A stretch of 64,000 nucleotides of DNA from Nemania diffusa (GCA_038501195.1 JBBPUQ010000003.1:3378501-3442500), one strand, 5' to 3'; shown: positions 25,151 through 38,321, counted from the stretch's first letter. Notes: generated by a model from the sequence alone, not told the origin. Made by a program: numbers and translations.

Positions 25151-26847
25151 ATGCCGCACCGCGTGGTAGACTTCTTCCGCTCTCCCAACGAGAGCATCCA
25201 CAGCATCAAGCAGACAGTTCAACGCCGCACAAGTCCTACAGCACGCTCAGGATCAAGAGAGCGACAGAGGCCCACTCGCACATCATCGTATGCATCCTCG
25301 ACTAATAGCGATGGCGGTGTTGAGGACCATCACCCAGTGTTACCGGTCAGGCTATCGGAGGCGATTAAGGAGAAGCCCAAGGAGCATCACCGACTAAGCT
25401 TCCCGAGTCTACACTTAGTCGGGCACAAGCCGCAGAAGGATCTCTCGCAAAATCCGAACGCCTCTCTATCTTGCAGGATCGAATCAGCTCCGGCTGTCTT
25501 CTACGGCAGTCCAGATGAGAGCACTGGTGCTTTAATATCAGGACAATTACAACTAGGAGTGAAGGAAGAGGTCTTTGAGGTTGAAAGCCTGGAGGCTAAA
25601 TTCGAGATGCGCATCACGCAGAAGAAGCCGTTTAGCAGTCACTGCCAGGATTGCGCAAGCCAGAGGACGGAACTGAAGAGCTGGTCGTTTCTGACTGAGC
25701 CGACGGCACTTACACAACAACGTATGTAATTCCCCTCTCGCCCTCTCCAACTCCCCTCCAACCCCCCTCCGACCCCCTATTCCTGTTGGATGTCTCAGGA
25801 AGAACATAGTTAGCAGACTAACACGAGATCACAGGCACACACGAATTCCCGTTTTCTATATTACTAGAGGGTCACCTGCCCGCCACAACAGACAACCACC
25901 TCCTATCCATCCAATATATCTTCACAGCAGAGGCGCGACCGCGAGACGGCGGGCTACCACTCAAGCTCAGTCGTACGATCGACGTTCGACGCTCGCTGCC
26001 CGTGCCGGGCACCCCGCACCACAGCGTGCGCATCTTCCCGCCGACCAACATCACCGCGAGCATGCACTACGACGCTGTGGTGCACCCGCACTCCACCAGC
26101 AGCTTCACGCTGCGCCTCGACGGCATCGGCAAGCACAACCCCGCCGCCCGCAGCGTCGAGTACTGGAAGCTCAAGCGCCTGTCGTGGAAGCTCGAGGAGA
26201 TCGTGTCGACCGTCGCCCCGGCGTGCCGCAGGCACGCGCCCAAGACCGCCGACGCTGCAGGCGAGGGCGCGGCCGCCGCCGAGGCGAAGAAGGGCACGCC
26301 GCGCACCGACACGCGCGTCGTCGCGCACGCCGACCTGCACTCGGGGTGGAAGGCCGACTACTACTCGGCGGACGGGTCCATCGAGGCCGAGATCGAGTAC
26401 CGCACCGGCGGGCCCCTCTCCACCTCCTCCTCCTCCTCCACTTCTTCCTCTTCCTCTTCATCCCGAGGCGGCGTGAGCTGCGACATCCGCGGGCGCGAGG
26501 ACGGCATCGAGGTGGCGCACCGGCTCGTGGTGGAGATGGTGGTGGCGCAGGAGTACGCGCCGCTGGCGCACACGCGGCACGTCACGCCGACGGGCGTGGC
26601 GCGCATCCTGCGCATGAACTTCGGCGTCGCGCTCACGGACCGCGGCGGGCTGGGCGTGAGCTGGGACAACGAGGCGCCCCCCATCTACCAGGACGTGCCG
26701 CCCTCGCCGCCCTCGTACGCCGCCACCACCGCCACCGTTGTTGAAGGCAGCGTTGAGGACTTGAGCCTGCCGTCGCCCGAGTATCATCCGCGCGGCGAGG
26801 AGAGTCCGGCGTACTGCCGGTCTGAGGACGGGGGTGCGACGACGTGA
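25151..26847 (+). CDS. LDB19/ART1-like alpha-arrestin with PPxY motifs
   Basis: An alpha-arrestin of about 527 residues that should recruit a Rsp5-type ubiquitin ligase to membrane transporters. Exon 1 is 25151-25721 and exon 2 is 25835-26847. The joint gives RTHEFPFSILLEGHLPATT. Arrestin-like strands include LQLGVKEEVFEVESLEAKFE and the SSFTLRLDGIG region. The C-terminal tail has two PPxY motifs, PPIY (472-475) and PPSY (482-485), the known WW-domain ligands. A serine run (about 390-405) comes from a TCC-rich repeat. The first ATG in a good context is at 25151; a frame extending to 25073 is likely leader. Exon 2 is markedly GC-rich compared with exon 1. Assignment to LDB19 rather than another arrestin is moderately sure. 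Confidence 0.82.
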
Positions 26848-27622
26848 AAGCATATAACTGCACTGCACCGAATTACCTTATATTGCGTTATTAGCCTCAT
26901 CTGTTTTTGGTTCGTTTATTCCTCGTCACGATGGAAAGCTAGAGTTTAGTATGGCCGGCGTCAAAAAAGTAAATGGATACGACCTCCCCCCTTTCTTAGA
27001 TAAGGTTGGCTAGTTGGTTGAGGGGCAGGTGGGATTTGGATTTGGTTCTCTGCAACGCAAAATACCCCTGACGCGATGATTTCTTTCTTTTTTTAAACTA
27101 CAATTAGGCTTCCGGAGGATAGAGTATAGCTCGGCCGGGCAAGACAGTACGGCGAGAAGACGCTTACGTGGCGAAATTGTATATATAGAAAGACTATATA
27201 TAGAGAACTTTAATTATAATGGAGATGGAATACATCGGACCATATTATTATTACGTATACATGCTTTCACATATTCTCTGTGATTTGTCTTTGGAAGTCC
27301 CCGTGGCTGGGGGACCTGAGCTAAATGTACTTGGTGTAATTCAGACTAACTGAGCGTGTGCATATTATTAATTTGAGCGGTACGAAACATGTAGGCTAGT
27401 TTCCTAGTTTTCCTCTCTTAATTTTCCCCAAGACCCATAACAAATAACGAGGAAGAAAATAGGAGAGGTGGCAATCAACGATAGAAAGGACAGAGTGAAG
27501 GTTTTGATAACAGGACGATGGAACTTCCTTTTCTAGCTTGCTTTCTCACAAGTATTAGAAATACAACCAACCTAGAAGCGAAACCATTTCTATTTATGAG
27601 TCCCGTCCGATCGCCATTGCTC
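26848..27622. other. intergenic between convergent genes
   Basis: This holds the 3' flanks of the arrestin (+) and the secreted protein (-). It is AT-rich, with TATATA runs near 27180-27210. No gene seen. Confidence 0.6.
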
Positions 27623-29238
27623 TCAGAGGAGAGTGTCGACACACAGGGCACCATCACTGTTACTAGCCGGGAGGCCCACAGACAAGCGCGTAGCCTTATT
27701 CCCCGTTCCGAGCAGAGGGAACTGCCAGATCTGGCCAGTCGTGGCCTCGGAGGCGATGATGCTCTGGTTGGGGCCGGCGTAGGCAGCGCTCCAAGCGTTG
27801 GCACCGGCGGTTTTGCTGAAGTTGTTCACGAGGGACCAGGTGTGGTTGGTGCGGTCGAAGCTCATGAGCTCGGTCTGGTCGTGGTTGAACGCGGTGCCTA
27901 GCGCCCAGAGGACGTTTCCGGTGCCGGGCACGTACACCCAGTCGAGCGTCGTGAAGCCCATCGAGTCCGCCCTGCCGCTGGCGACGACCTGGCCGTACGT
28001 GGACGAGCCCGGAGCCAGGTCGACCTGGATCCAGTCCCCGCCGTTGTACGAGGCCCAGTACTGCCCGTTCTCGTCCACGTCGCCGTTGTTCCAGTTTTGG
28101 CGGGCGGAGTTGGGGGGGAGCGGTGCTATGGATCTGAGGAGGCCCGTGCCGCCGAGCTGGATCAGGTTCGAGACGCCGAGCGCGGAGTTGGACGCGTAGA
28201 GGTAGTTGTCGAGACTGTTGTAGCCCATGGCGTCTATGTTTGTTCCGGCCGTGACCACGTTCTTGACGATCTGGGCTGTGGTGAAGTTCAAGCTGCCGAG
28301 TACATTGTTTTGGATTACATATCCGTTGGTGTCACACTGAAGATGTTAAGCTCCCTTCATCAATATATAGATGGGGTAGTGGCAGTCTTACAGATGCGGT
28401 AGGGTTCAAGTTTGGCGGTATTGTAGGGGGCAGGATAGCAGTAGTCGAACTTTTGGTGTTTTGGCAAGGTCCAGGATCGGAACTGTTGTAGTAGCCAACA
28501 GACTGACTGATAGTGTAATTATAACCGTCACTGCCAAATTGACCCGCATTGGTTGCGTAAGATGCATTCCATAGTTGGGTATACTGATACAATATGAGTC
28601 CTCTACTTTCAACCGGCATTGGGGATCGAGATTCACTTACAACCGAACAGTATTGAGCAAAGTATGCTCCGTTTCTGTTGAGTAGGTATGTGTTGAAGAA
28701 TCGGCACTGCAGCAGCCAGAGTCAGTTATCACCATTTTCGGTATGAAGTATGAGTGTACTAAAACTATAACAAGCTTGTAGGAGATGATGTTGGCTGAAA
28801 AGGCGACGATGCTCTAAAGTCGCCAGAACGAGAAGAGAATCAACTCTGAGAGGCACTCACTGGCCGGCTCGACAAGCCATTGGCGAGATTGTATTGCGTT
28901 CTCGCAGTGCAGGCTTGAGCACAGCGGTTTGGGTCGAAAGTGCCATCCACCCACGCAAAATGACCGTCATAAGTGTCCTGGCCGACACAATTGATCGGAG
29001 CGTTGATAGCGTAGTTACTATAGTTGGTAGGACCTGCATACGAGGGAACAGAAGCCAATGGAACAACAAGTTTGATAGTGCTGTGAGATCCAGCCTTCTT
29101 GAATTCTTGATTCACAAAATCCAAATCAAGCTGGGCTGCGTGTGTGGGAGCAGGACTAAATGTGTGGATGGGTGCAGTTCTGGTTCCTATGGCCATCCCG
29201 GCCATAGCGAGGGCGCTGACAATGATGCTGGCTGCCAT
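27623..29238 (-). CDS. secreted protein with N-terminal Cys-rich module and beta-propeller-like C-terminal half
   Basis: A secreted protein of about 449 residues in four exons, all joined in phase 0: 29238-28861, 28706-28641, 28583-28392 and 28336-27623. It opens with a signal peptide (MAASIIVSALAMAGMAIG). The N-terminal half has cysteines in a PAN/apple-like pattern: INCVGQDTYDGHFAWVDG, CAQACTARTQYNLANG, then CRFFNTYLL and AQYCSV. The C-terminal half from CDTNGYVIQNNVLG onward has short repeated strand units (NIDAMGYNSLDNYLYA, SMGFTTLDWVYVPGTG) like a sugar-lactonase or DUF6923-type propeller. I recall similar proteins only as uncharacterised secreted fungal proteins. Enzymatic activity is not shown. 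N-glycosylation sequons are frequent. Confidence 0.75.
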
Positions 29239-30328
29239 GATTGGCAAATTTTGTAAACGAATAGCGATGGGGTGAGATTCTGGTGAGATGGGAGGGTCTG
29301 AGCATCTGCGTCCGCGTCTCTTTTTATAAATTTCTATTATTACCGTTGCTCTATCTAAGGCTATAAGCTTCCATAAATACACAAACTCTAACGGCAGCGT
29401 GTGCTCTTCTCCGTAGTGTGGATGCGCGTTGTGCGTAATAGCCCTCCTATTCAGGCAGACAAGAGAGTGCGAGGCTACATGACCTAGGTGACGTTAGCCA
29501 AGTCTACCTTACGGTTGTTCATAGAGAGTCAAGCCATCTTTTCGAAGTACAATGTATCACGTCATTAGGTATAGGGTCGTGGAGAGTAGAACCTTACCAT
29601 TGTACCGGTCTAACTTCACTTCTCAGACGACGCGTAACTCGTGGACTGGCATGACGAGATTACCTAAGAGTTAAACGTGGGAGGATAGAAGGCTCGCAGC
29701 GTGTTGCTCCACCTAATCGACTCGGCATATATTGTAAATTCGGGAATAGGATTAATCTATGTTTGCTATAAGCATCACTGTTGCATTTCATGCTCAGGTG
29801 AAAGCTATTCGCGAAGGTATTATTCATAGACCACCGAAACTATAAAAGCTTATCCCTAATAACTGAGAAAATATTGTCATACTGCTAGAAATTGGTATTA
29901 CTAGGTAGTTGATTGGTATCAAACGGGTTGGTACCTCATCTGAGTTGCTTGTAATTCGAGATACAAGGTGGATTTGGTGCGATGATGGGACGAGAGATCT
30001 CTTCGAGATGGCCGGCAACCCCGCTTCGATTGTACTATAGACGAAACTCTCAGTCTAACGCATCTTTCGAGTCAATGGTTACACCGAGGCATGGCCATGA
30101 AAGACGGTTTGTTGAGTCGCCGTCTGGGCAACTCTAAGGATGCTCATCATAGTTTTTCGCTGCGAGGGGCGTTGAATAAGTGCGAATTTTCATCTGATCA
30201 GGCAAATGCTAACTTTCCTAGGGTGAGTATGGATCATTGTTGATTATGGTTTTGACCATCGGTGTCACCGAGCGAGCTTGGAGAGGGGGAAACTTTGCTC
30301 ATTTGTATTACGAGAGGTCCGACAGGTC
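29239..30328. other. intergenic, no gene seen
   Basis: The promoter side of the secreted-protein gene and the 3' flank of the NDUFAF6 gene. No coding frame beyond short chance ORFs. Confidence 0.55.
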
Positions 30329-31528
30329 TCAAATCTGCTGTGTCTTGTGTGCCCGCCATAACCTCCATGGGAGCTTCCAGCTGCTCTTGACCGTAAACGG
30401 ATTGAAATTCTCGTTTTCAAGGCGGACAAGGTAATCATTGCAAGGTACAGCTTCTAGTAGCACACCGAAACCCCGTCGAAGTTGGGGATCGATACTCCCT
30501 TGACTGGAGTCCGAATCTGGGTATTCGTGCTGCTCTTCACCTTGGTGCTCGTATTCATGTCCTGGGTGCTCTCCCGCTCGGATGTTCTTCAACATCTCCC
30601 TAGCGGTGATGAGGTGGTCGTTGGCGCGTGTCGCCACTTTGAAGACAGCATCCTCGAAACCTTCGGCCTTGGGGCCGTGCCGGTAGACATCCTCTTCCTT
30701 TAGACCAGTCTCGGACATGATATCTAAGGGCAAAAGGAGGACGGGGTTCCTGCTGGCAGCAACATTTGTACCGCCCGGAGACTTCACGGCAGGCGTAGGT
30801 GAGACTAGAATAGATATACCTCTGCACACCGCAGCAATGCCACAGGCCTTGCCGATGTGGCTCGCTAGATGGTCTACGTGCATGGACTGAACAGACAAGG
30901 CAGCTAGTGTAGAGTACATGAGGGTGGAATACGTGTTCTCGGCGTACTCCTCAAGAGCAGAGAGGGTCGGAAAAGGCCTGTTGTCCATGTGTTTCTCGCG
31001 TGTGTTGATCATACGCAGCAACCAGAACCTGATAGAGCTGGGGCTGCTTTCGGGCTCCGTGTCGGCGAGGCGCGACAGCACGTTGTGCAGTAAGATCATG
31101 ATGGGTTCCTTTGGTGGGCGCCCGGCAAAGGTCTTGTTAACGGCATCGCGCCAGAACTCCATGCGCAATTGGCCGATAGTGTGGTTCGACACGAGCTCAG
31201 GGAGGCGCACAAGCTCGAGATTGAGCGCCCGAAAGGCGTCGTAGGCATCTCGTCTGGACTCGGGTATGAAATGTCGAATCAAGAAGGCATCGTAGTCAGA
31301 CTGTCTGGTACCTTTAGTGTCTTGTTCCTGATCGATCGATCGATCGATCGATATCATCCTCAGACTAGGCTAGGCGATAGAGAAGACAAGGGAATAGTAC
31401 CTCAATTGGGCGACGCAGTATCGTCTCGCCTTGTCCACATCAACGTCTGTCACTATGGTGCGTCGCGAGAGCTGCACCGTCGATTTGGGCCATTGCGGGC
31501 CACGATGCGCTCGAATCACGCGATACAT
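30329..31528 (-). CDS. NDUFAF6: mitochondrial complex I assembly factor, NDUFAF6-like (squalene/phytoene synthase fold)
   Basis: A 367-residue protein of the squalene/phytoene-synthase superfamily that lost enzymatic use and helps assemble respiratory complex I. Exon 1 is 31528-31401 and exon 2 is 31304-30329, joined as YCVAQLR-QSDYDAF. The N-terminus is basic with no acids for 30 residues (MYRVIRAHRGPQWPKSTVQL), a good mitochondrial presequence. Fold markers: FRALNLELVRLPE, GQLRMEFWRDAV, HIGKACGIAAVCRG. Substrate-binding DxxxD motifs of true prenyl synthases are not evident, as expected for the family. The intron holds a (GATC)n tract. It is divergent from RAD5, sharing a 520-base promoter. 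Confidence 0.87.
31330..31352. repeat. (GATC)n microsatellite
   Basis: Nearly six perfect GATC units inside the single intron of the NDUFAF6-like gene. It does not affect coding. Confidence 0.9.
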
Positions 31529-32048
31529 CGAAAAGAAACAAGTACTATATTATATACTCCATTGGAACATAGTACACCGGCGAAGAACATTTACGATACC
31601 TTTTCCAATCTAGATTATGAACCATCCTCGAGCTTTGGCCTCTAGTTTTCGAAAAGCGATGCTATCAAAATGACATCAATTTAGATAAGGTAGGTATTGC
31701 ATTATCGGTTATACAGTCTAAGCTTTTATTTGCATAATTACCACGGATAACTACATAGGTATTGATTATGTAACTGCCGAGCCTATTAACGCGGTCAGCT
31801 GACAACCCGTCAAGCAAGTCGCGTCTCCCCGCCAAAGTGCACTTAAGCCAGGCGCGTCAAGAATGGTAGGTATACCTAGTATGTACAATACTCAATAAAA
31901 GATCAACTCATTTGGGATCCCAGAACAATATACCAGATGAATTCAATCTTACAGCCTCCCCAGAATTTACACACTTCAGCCCGGTGCGGCAAACCTCTCT
32001 TTGGATGAAAATGGGCACGGTCTTTCATCGTGACTATCGCAAATCGTG
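31529..32048. promoter_or_regulatory. shared divergent promoter region of NDUFAF6 and RAD5
   Basis: A 520-base spacer between two divergent starts. No open frame with coding character. No specific operator can be named. Confidence 0.45.
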
Positions 32049-35000
32049 ATGCTCGACATGAATTCCACCAACTCTGGAGAGCCGCCGGCCAAGAAACGAA
32101 GATTCTTCGCTGATCCTGACACCCATGTATCCGAGGGCTCTACCGTAAAGACCCCGATATCTCCACGACCTTCTAAACTTCCTGCGCATTCCTACGAACC
32201 CAATTCTTCATCTGTGGCGCCGCCGCCGCCGCCGCAACAATCTCCCATTAAGTCCGATGCTTCCGTCGTGTTCGATCAAGATGCCTTTGAGAGCTTGGTG
32301 GGCGATAAGGTCAGCCCAGAAATTCTAGCTATTATTCGCACCAAGTGCGGTGATAGTCTAGAGAGGGCTGTTAATATGTACTTTGACGGTACCTGGAAAA
32401 CCTTTCAAAAGCGGCCCCATCCTTTGACGAACTCGACGATACTCCCTTCATCAACCTCCTCATCGTCACCCCTTGCGACAAGATCCCCCGCTAAAATCGA
32501 CCCCCCTACGAGTATCCGTTCCCTCCAAGATAGTCCCGACGCTCGTTATATCGGCGCCTTTGGTGCTGAGGGCTGGGCAACCAGAAGCGGGACGAATCTC
32601 GTAAAACACGGTGATATTGTCAAGATTGAACGGCAAAAGGTGCAGCAGACTCCCTTGCGGATGCGTATGGCAGCATCAGGGAAATCCGATGTCATTGTGC
32701 GCTTTACAGATAGCAAGGGGACCGAGATAGGAAGATTGGCTAAGGATGCTGCGAATTGGATATCATCGCTTATTGATCAGAATGTCTGCAAGTTCGAGGG
32801 TACCTGCGTCTACGCCCCGGAACGGCTACGAACAAATGACACTATTTTCCTCCAGCTACGCTGCTTTCTTAAAATGAACGTGTTTCAGGGGAGCGTGTTG
32901 GAACTGTTGGACAACCGTTCGACCGGTGTTTTCGAAGAAAAGGAATCCGCCGAAGAACGAAATCTGCGCCTACGGCAAGTCGGTATCGTGAAGCTATTTC
33001 AAGAGCTCAATTTGGCACCCACGCAGAGTAATGCTGCCTCCGCCAAAAGCGCTCGGCAAGAGCTTCTCGACGCAGCTGAGCTGGCCGAGAAGAAAAGCAA
33101 ACTTCCTCAGGCTAGTGGCCGGTACGTTTTCATTCTGCTTACATGATTCCCCATCTGCTAACTTGGACTCAAGGGACACCCCGGGCTCACAATCAGACGA
33201 TGCCGAGGAGGGGCAAGAGCTCGAGCAAGGCCAGCTAGACGCCTTGTACAGAAAGGCTCAATCCTTTGACTTTAACACCCCAGAAGCAGAGCCTGCCGAC
33301 ACCTTCGCCATGAACCTGCGACCATACCAGAAACAGTCACTATACTGGATGCTGGCAAAAGAGAAGGATGAGAAAAACGAAGATAGGCAAACTTCGATGC
33401 ACCCATTGTGGGAGGAGTATACGTGGCCGCTCAAGGATGTTGATGATCAGGAGTTGCCCCAGGTTGAAGGACAAGCCAGCTTCTATGTGAATCCCTACTC
33501 GGGCGAGATGTCCTTGAGCTTCCCTTACCAAGAGCAACATTGTCTAGGTGGCATTCTAGCTGATGAGATGGGTCTGGGGAAAACTATTCAGATGCTAAGC
33601 CTCATTCACTCTCACAAAGCCGAAGTTGTCACCCATCAAACAAATCAACCTGCCAAGTCTGTCAATGGTCTATTGAGGACGTTGGCAGAATCACCTAACT
33701 CCCAGAACATTGTTTTCGCCCCTAAGACGACCTTGGTGATTGCGCCTATGTCTTTATTGGCGCAGTGGCAAAATGAGGCAGAAAATGCTTCGAAGGAGGG
33801 CACGCTGAAATCCCTTGTCTATTATGGCAACGATAAAATGGACAACATGCGGGCGCTATGCGCTGGATCTAATTTAGCATCGGCTCCCGATGTCATTATC
33901 ACAAGCTATGGTGTCGTCTTGTCCGAGTATTCGCAGATGAATTCGCGACAGGGCGGTAGAGAGTCTCATAGAGGACTCTTCTCTCTCAATTTCTTTCGCA
34001 TTATACTTGATGAAGCACACACCATCAAGAACAGACAATCTAAAACAGCCAAAGCGTGTTACGAACTATCAGCAGAGCATCGCTGGGTTCTGACCGGCAC
34101 CCCCATCGTAAACCGCCTCGAAGATCTCTTCAGCTTGGTCAGATTTTTGAGAGTAGAGCCCTGGAATAATTTCTCATTCTGGCGCACATTTATCACAACC
34201 CCTTTCGAGTCAAAAGATTTTATGCGTGCCTTGGACGTCGTACAGACAGTGTTGGAGCCTCTAGTCATGAGAAGAACAAAGGATATGAAGACACCGAGTG
34301 GAGAGCCGTGAGTTCCAAGGTTGTCGCTAAAGTTTGATATAATACCCAGTACTAACTTCAATTTAGCCTAGTTCTGTTGCCCCCGAAATCCATCGAAATC
34401 GTTGACGTCGAACTCTCTCAGCCTGAGCGAGCTGTATATGACTATATTTTTGCTAAAGCAAAACGCACGTTCTCTGCAAATATCGAGAAAGGCACTGTAA
34501 TGAGGGCGTATACCACCATATTTGCACAAATTCTACGGCTCCGCCAGACCTGTTGTCACCCAACACTCGTCCGAAACCAGGATGTTGTTGCCGAAGAGGA
34601 ACTTGCTGGTGCGGAAGCCGATGCCGCAGCAGGGTTGAGTGATGACATGGACCTCCAATCCCTAATTCAACAGTTCACTGCTACCACTGGCGACGAGAAG
34701 GATGCCAACGCTTTCGGGGCCCATGTCCTCGAACAGATCCGTGATGAGGCGATTAATGAATGTCCGATATGCTCCGAAGAACCCATGATTGACCAGACAG
34801 TTACGGGTTGCTGGCATTCAGCCTGCAGGCAGTGTCTTTTGGACTATATGAAGCACCATACAGACAGGCACGAAACCCCGCGCTGCTTCAACTGCCGTAA
34901 GCCACTCAACTCTCGTGACATATTTGAGGTTGTTCGAAATGACGATGATGCCAATGCGTTCCAAAACTCCCCCAAGATCAGCCTTCAGCGCTTAGGTGTC

Positions 35001-35595
35001 AATGAATCATCATCGAAGGTAGTATCACTCATGAAGCATTTACGGGAGCTAAGACGGGAGCATCCTCTGATGAAATCTGTTGTTTTCAGCCAATTTACAT
35101 CCTTTATGTCACTAATCGAACCGGCACTCACCAAGGCTAATATGAAATTCATTCGGCTCGATGGGACGATCAACCAGAAGACCCGAGCTGCTGTCCTGAA
35201 AGAATTTGCAGAATGTGACAAGTTCACAGTCTTCTTAATAAGTTTACGAGCTGGTGGTGTCGGCCTTAATCTCACCCAGGCGAAGCGTGTTTATATGATG
35301 GACCCCTGGTGGAGTTTTGCCATCGAAGCACAAGCCATTGATCGAGTTCACCGAATGGGTCAAGATGCAGAAGTCAAGGTGTACCGATTTATCTGCAAGG
35401 ACAGCGTAGAAGAACGTATGCTCAAAGTCCAGGACCGCAAGAAGTTCATGTAAGTTGACAATAGCCCATGATCCTACTTGTAGTACCCCCGAACTAACTA
35501 CCCTACTCCTTATTAGTGCAACATCATTAGGCATGATGACAGACGAGGAAAAAAGACTGCAGAGGATTGAGGATATCAAAGATTTATTGAGTTAA
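32049..35595 (+). CDS. RAD5: DNA repair helicase/ubiquitin ligase Rad5
   Basis: Acts in post-replication repair in the nucleus: it polyubiquitinates PCNA and remodels stalled forks. The 1,122-residue product has four exons: 32049-33121, 33174-34307, 34367-35449 and 35517-35595. Domains in order: disordered N-terminus with a polyproline run; HIRAN domain at about 165-290 (YIGAFGAEGWATRSG); SNF2 ATPase with Walker A ADEMGLGKT (Lys494) and DEAH at 637-640; RING finger at 868-912 (CPICSEEPMI ... CFNCRKPL) embedded between the helicase lobes; C-terminal helicase lobe (VVFSQFTSFM, RAGGVGLNLTQA, IDRVHRMGQ). This order is diagnostic for Rad5/HLTF, and length is typical. Another in-frame ATG lies nine bases downstream, so the start could be at 32058. 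Confidence 0.96.
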
Positions 35596-36290
35596 TTGTA
35601 TAAACTAGGCGGTGGACTTTGTACCCCCTGTATATGGCATACCCTCCTGATTGGAGCAGGCGTTTGGTGCTGGCCCTTCGCCCCTGGATATAAAGAACTA
35701 GGTATTAGACATGAGTAACATTAGCAACATGGTCGGTTTGAAACTATGGTTGTATTCTGCGATGTCTTATGCTTGTCCATGTTAGATCTCTCCTACCTGG
35801 ACTCGAGTAAGAGCGCAGGTTTGAGGGATCGTAGCCTCAGTGTTATGTACTAACAAACGCATCTATTAATAAATAAAGTGGAACTTCTAATCTCCCCGCA
35901 GACTACTTAACACCAATGAAAACTCTCTTCCTAATATAATGTACTCACTGTGGGTTTCATGTTATGTAGGAGTGTCGGGACCGCGTCTAACAGACCGCAG
36001 CCCGCGGAGTCCGCGCCACCGCGTCCCGTTGAGACCGGCTCCGATTCAAGACTTCACTCGCTTGAGAAATGAAGGATTCGTCTACTCCCTATTCCTTAAC
36101 TTCTGGTATTTTTATTTTGCCATCATTCCTTAAAGGCTATAACGTTTAATATCTAGGGTCTGCACTTAATTCATTACCGAACTTCAGCGTCTTAGTCCTA
36201 ATCATTTACAACACCGCCGCCTTAGCCTGATTTTACAATTTTAATTATATAATATCTATACGCTACAAAGGATTCGCGCACAGACTCCTA
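35596..36290. other. intergenic, no gene seen
   Basis: The 3' flank of RAD5 and promoter of the ceramide synthase. A short 64-residue frame (35939-36133) shows no family features. Confidence 0.55.
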
Positions 36291-37600
36291 ATGGAAACAC
36301 GTGAGATCCTCGACCATTCGGCTAGCCTACTAAATTCGACTGTAAACAACAGAAATCTACATCTTCGCCGACTTTCTGTGTCACGAAAGAAAGATGGCAA
36401 GGCGAAAGATACTATTAGCACCACACGCCCAAGTCGACCGGCGAAGGAGCGAAAGTCTCCAAAACGGAAGAGACTGCAACAATTAACAAATCAGAGATGG
36501 AAAATCCCGCTCATGCTTGTTGTCCTAGTACTGGTCTTATATGCTCTCAACCCCTCCGAATCCAACATCACCTACCCCCTTATCTTCCTCTCCTATAAAA
36601 TCCAGAGCGTTTCCGATACCGTAGCATCGGTGGAATACGGAAAGGGGCCACAGGATATCGCCTTCGTGGCCTTCTACACCCTCGTCCTATTCTTTGCGCG
36701 GGAATTTATCATGCACGAGCTCCTGCGCCCGCTCGCCTTGTCCTTCGGTATCACGTCGCGTAGCAAGCAAGACCGCTTTAACGAGCAGGTGTACGTCACC
36801 ATTTATACGGGCGTCGTGGGACCGCTCGGCCTCTACGTCATGTACCACTCGCCTTCGTGGTACTTCTCCACGGCCGGCACGTACGCGGGGTACCCGCACC
36901 GGACGCACTCAGCGGTGACGAAGTTCTATTACCTTGTGCAGGCGGCGTTCTGGGCGCAGCAGGCCCTCGTGATGCTCTTGGGCCTCGAGAAGAGAAGGAG
37001 GGACTTCAAGGAGTTGGTCGTCCACCATATTGTTACGGTATCGCTGATCGCGCTAAGCTATCGCTTTCACTTCACTATGATGGGCGTGTTGGTTTACGTC
37101 ACGCACGACATTAGTGACTTCTTTTTAGCGGTGAGTTCGTCTTTCACGTCCCCATATCTCCGGCCTGTCTTTATACAAGCTATTAGCTCTAGGAAATTAG
37201 TTGTCCCACTGACGTGATCTATAAATAGACCTCCAAATCCCTCAACTACATCGACAGTCCTTTACAAGGCCCATATTACACGCTCTGCATCATTTTCTGG
37301 GTGTATCTGCGGCACTACGTCAACCTCAAGATCCTAGTCTCGATCCTCACCGAGTTTCGTACCATCGGCCCGTACGGCCTGGACTGGGAAGCCGAGCAGT
37401 ACAAATGCGAGATATCGAACGTTATCGCGTTCGCGCTATTGGCGGCGCTACAGGCACTGAATTTGTTCTGGCTCTATTGTCTCTTGAGGAATGGCTATCG
37501 GTTTGTTGTCTTGGGTGTCGCGAAGGATGATCGCGAAGAGGATGAGGATAACGAAAACGATGCCAGGGGTCCCGCGGCTGAACAGGAGCACAAGAAATAG
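36291..37600 (+). CDS. LAG1: ceramide synthase (TLC/LAG1 family)
   Basis: Joins a sphingoid base to a fatty acyl-CoA in the ER membrane. A 403-residue protein in two exons, 36291-37130 and 37229-37600, joined as DFFLA-TSKSLNY. The N-terminal 60 residues are basic and cytosolic-looking, followed by membrane segments (MLVVLVLVLYAL). The Lag1 motif lies at about 245-281, with the paired His of VVHHIVTVSLIALSYRFHF and the Asp pair of THDISDFFLA. The C-terminus is acidic and ends in EQEHKK, an ER-retrieval-like KK-containing tail. Filamentous fungi commonly have two LAG1 paralogues with different acyl-chain preferences. Which one this is cannot be told here. Confidence 0.92.
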
Positions 37601-38321
37601 AAAGGCTTTCTCTTTGACTGCGGATCACTATTAATGATACAGCAGATCAAAAGTACTTGCGCCGTGGAGCGTACTTCTAACACAGTTACGGTAAAGCTAA
37701 GAGTAATATAATCTTAAAATAGTTAATATCATGTATACACAATACTAGATCTACTTCCATATGGGGAAGATTGGCCGTTCGTGCATGCAAGAGAAATACC
37801 AACATATCATCGACATAAACTATCGATGATACTAGGCCCGGACCCATCTCTATGGAGTTTCCAGTTGCCCACCTAGTCTCTTGTTATGATCGATTCTCAA
37901 CGGCGGGGAAGGGTTTTAATTTTAGTCAATGCCTAGACTTGTCAGGAGCTCCTTGTAGATACAACTTTAAAAGGTGTAGTAGTTGAGCTATGACCCCAGA
38001 ATAACGGACATATGACTTTTGTAGCAATGGATCTTCGGCTATATGTGTTATTTAAAGGCCCCCTTTTTTGGAACTTCTTAGACTTCAAAAGTATCCACTA
38101 ATACTAATAGGGGGCGAAACGCGTCATTATCCTAAGGTAACGGGAATACCTCTGATAGTAATTCATTCTACGACTCGGATATTATTCACAAGGATAAGTC
38201 AACGATAACAGAGCATAAGCGAAAGGTATATTGTATTGACCGCATTTAAATGAAAACGTAGTGGATATCATGAGTCGCTAGAATCTATCTAATCGATGAT
38301 GTACAGTTCTATAATTGGCAA
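37601..38321. other. intergenic between convergent genes
   Basis: The 3' flanks of the ceramide synthase (+) and MFS transporter (-). No gene seen. Confidence 0.6.

Noticed and set aside
26067..26868. Several long antisense frames across the arrestin exon 2
   Set aside because: They are Arg/Ala-rich shadows caused by high GC content. The sense frame carries the arrestin motifs.
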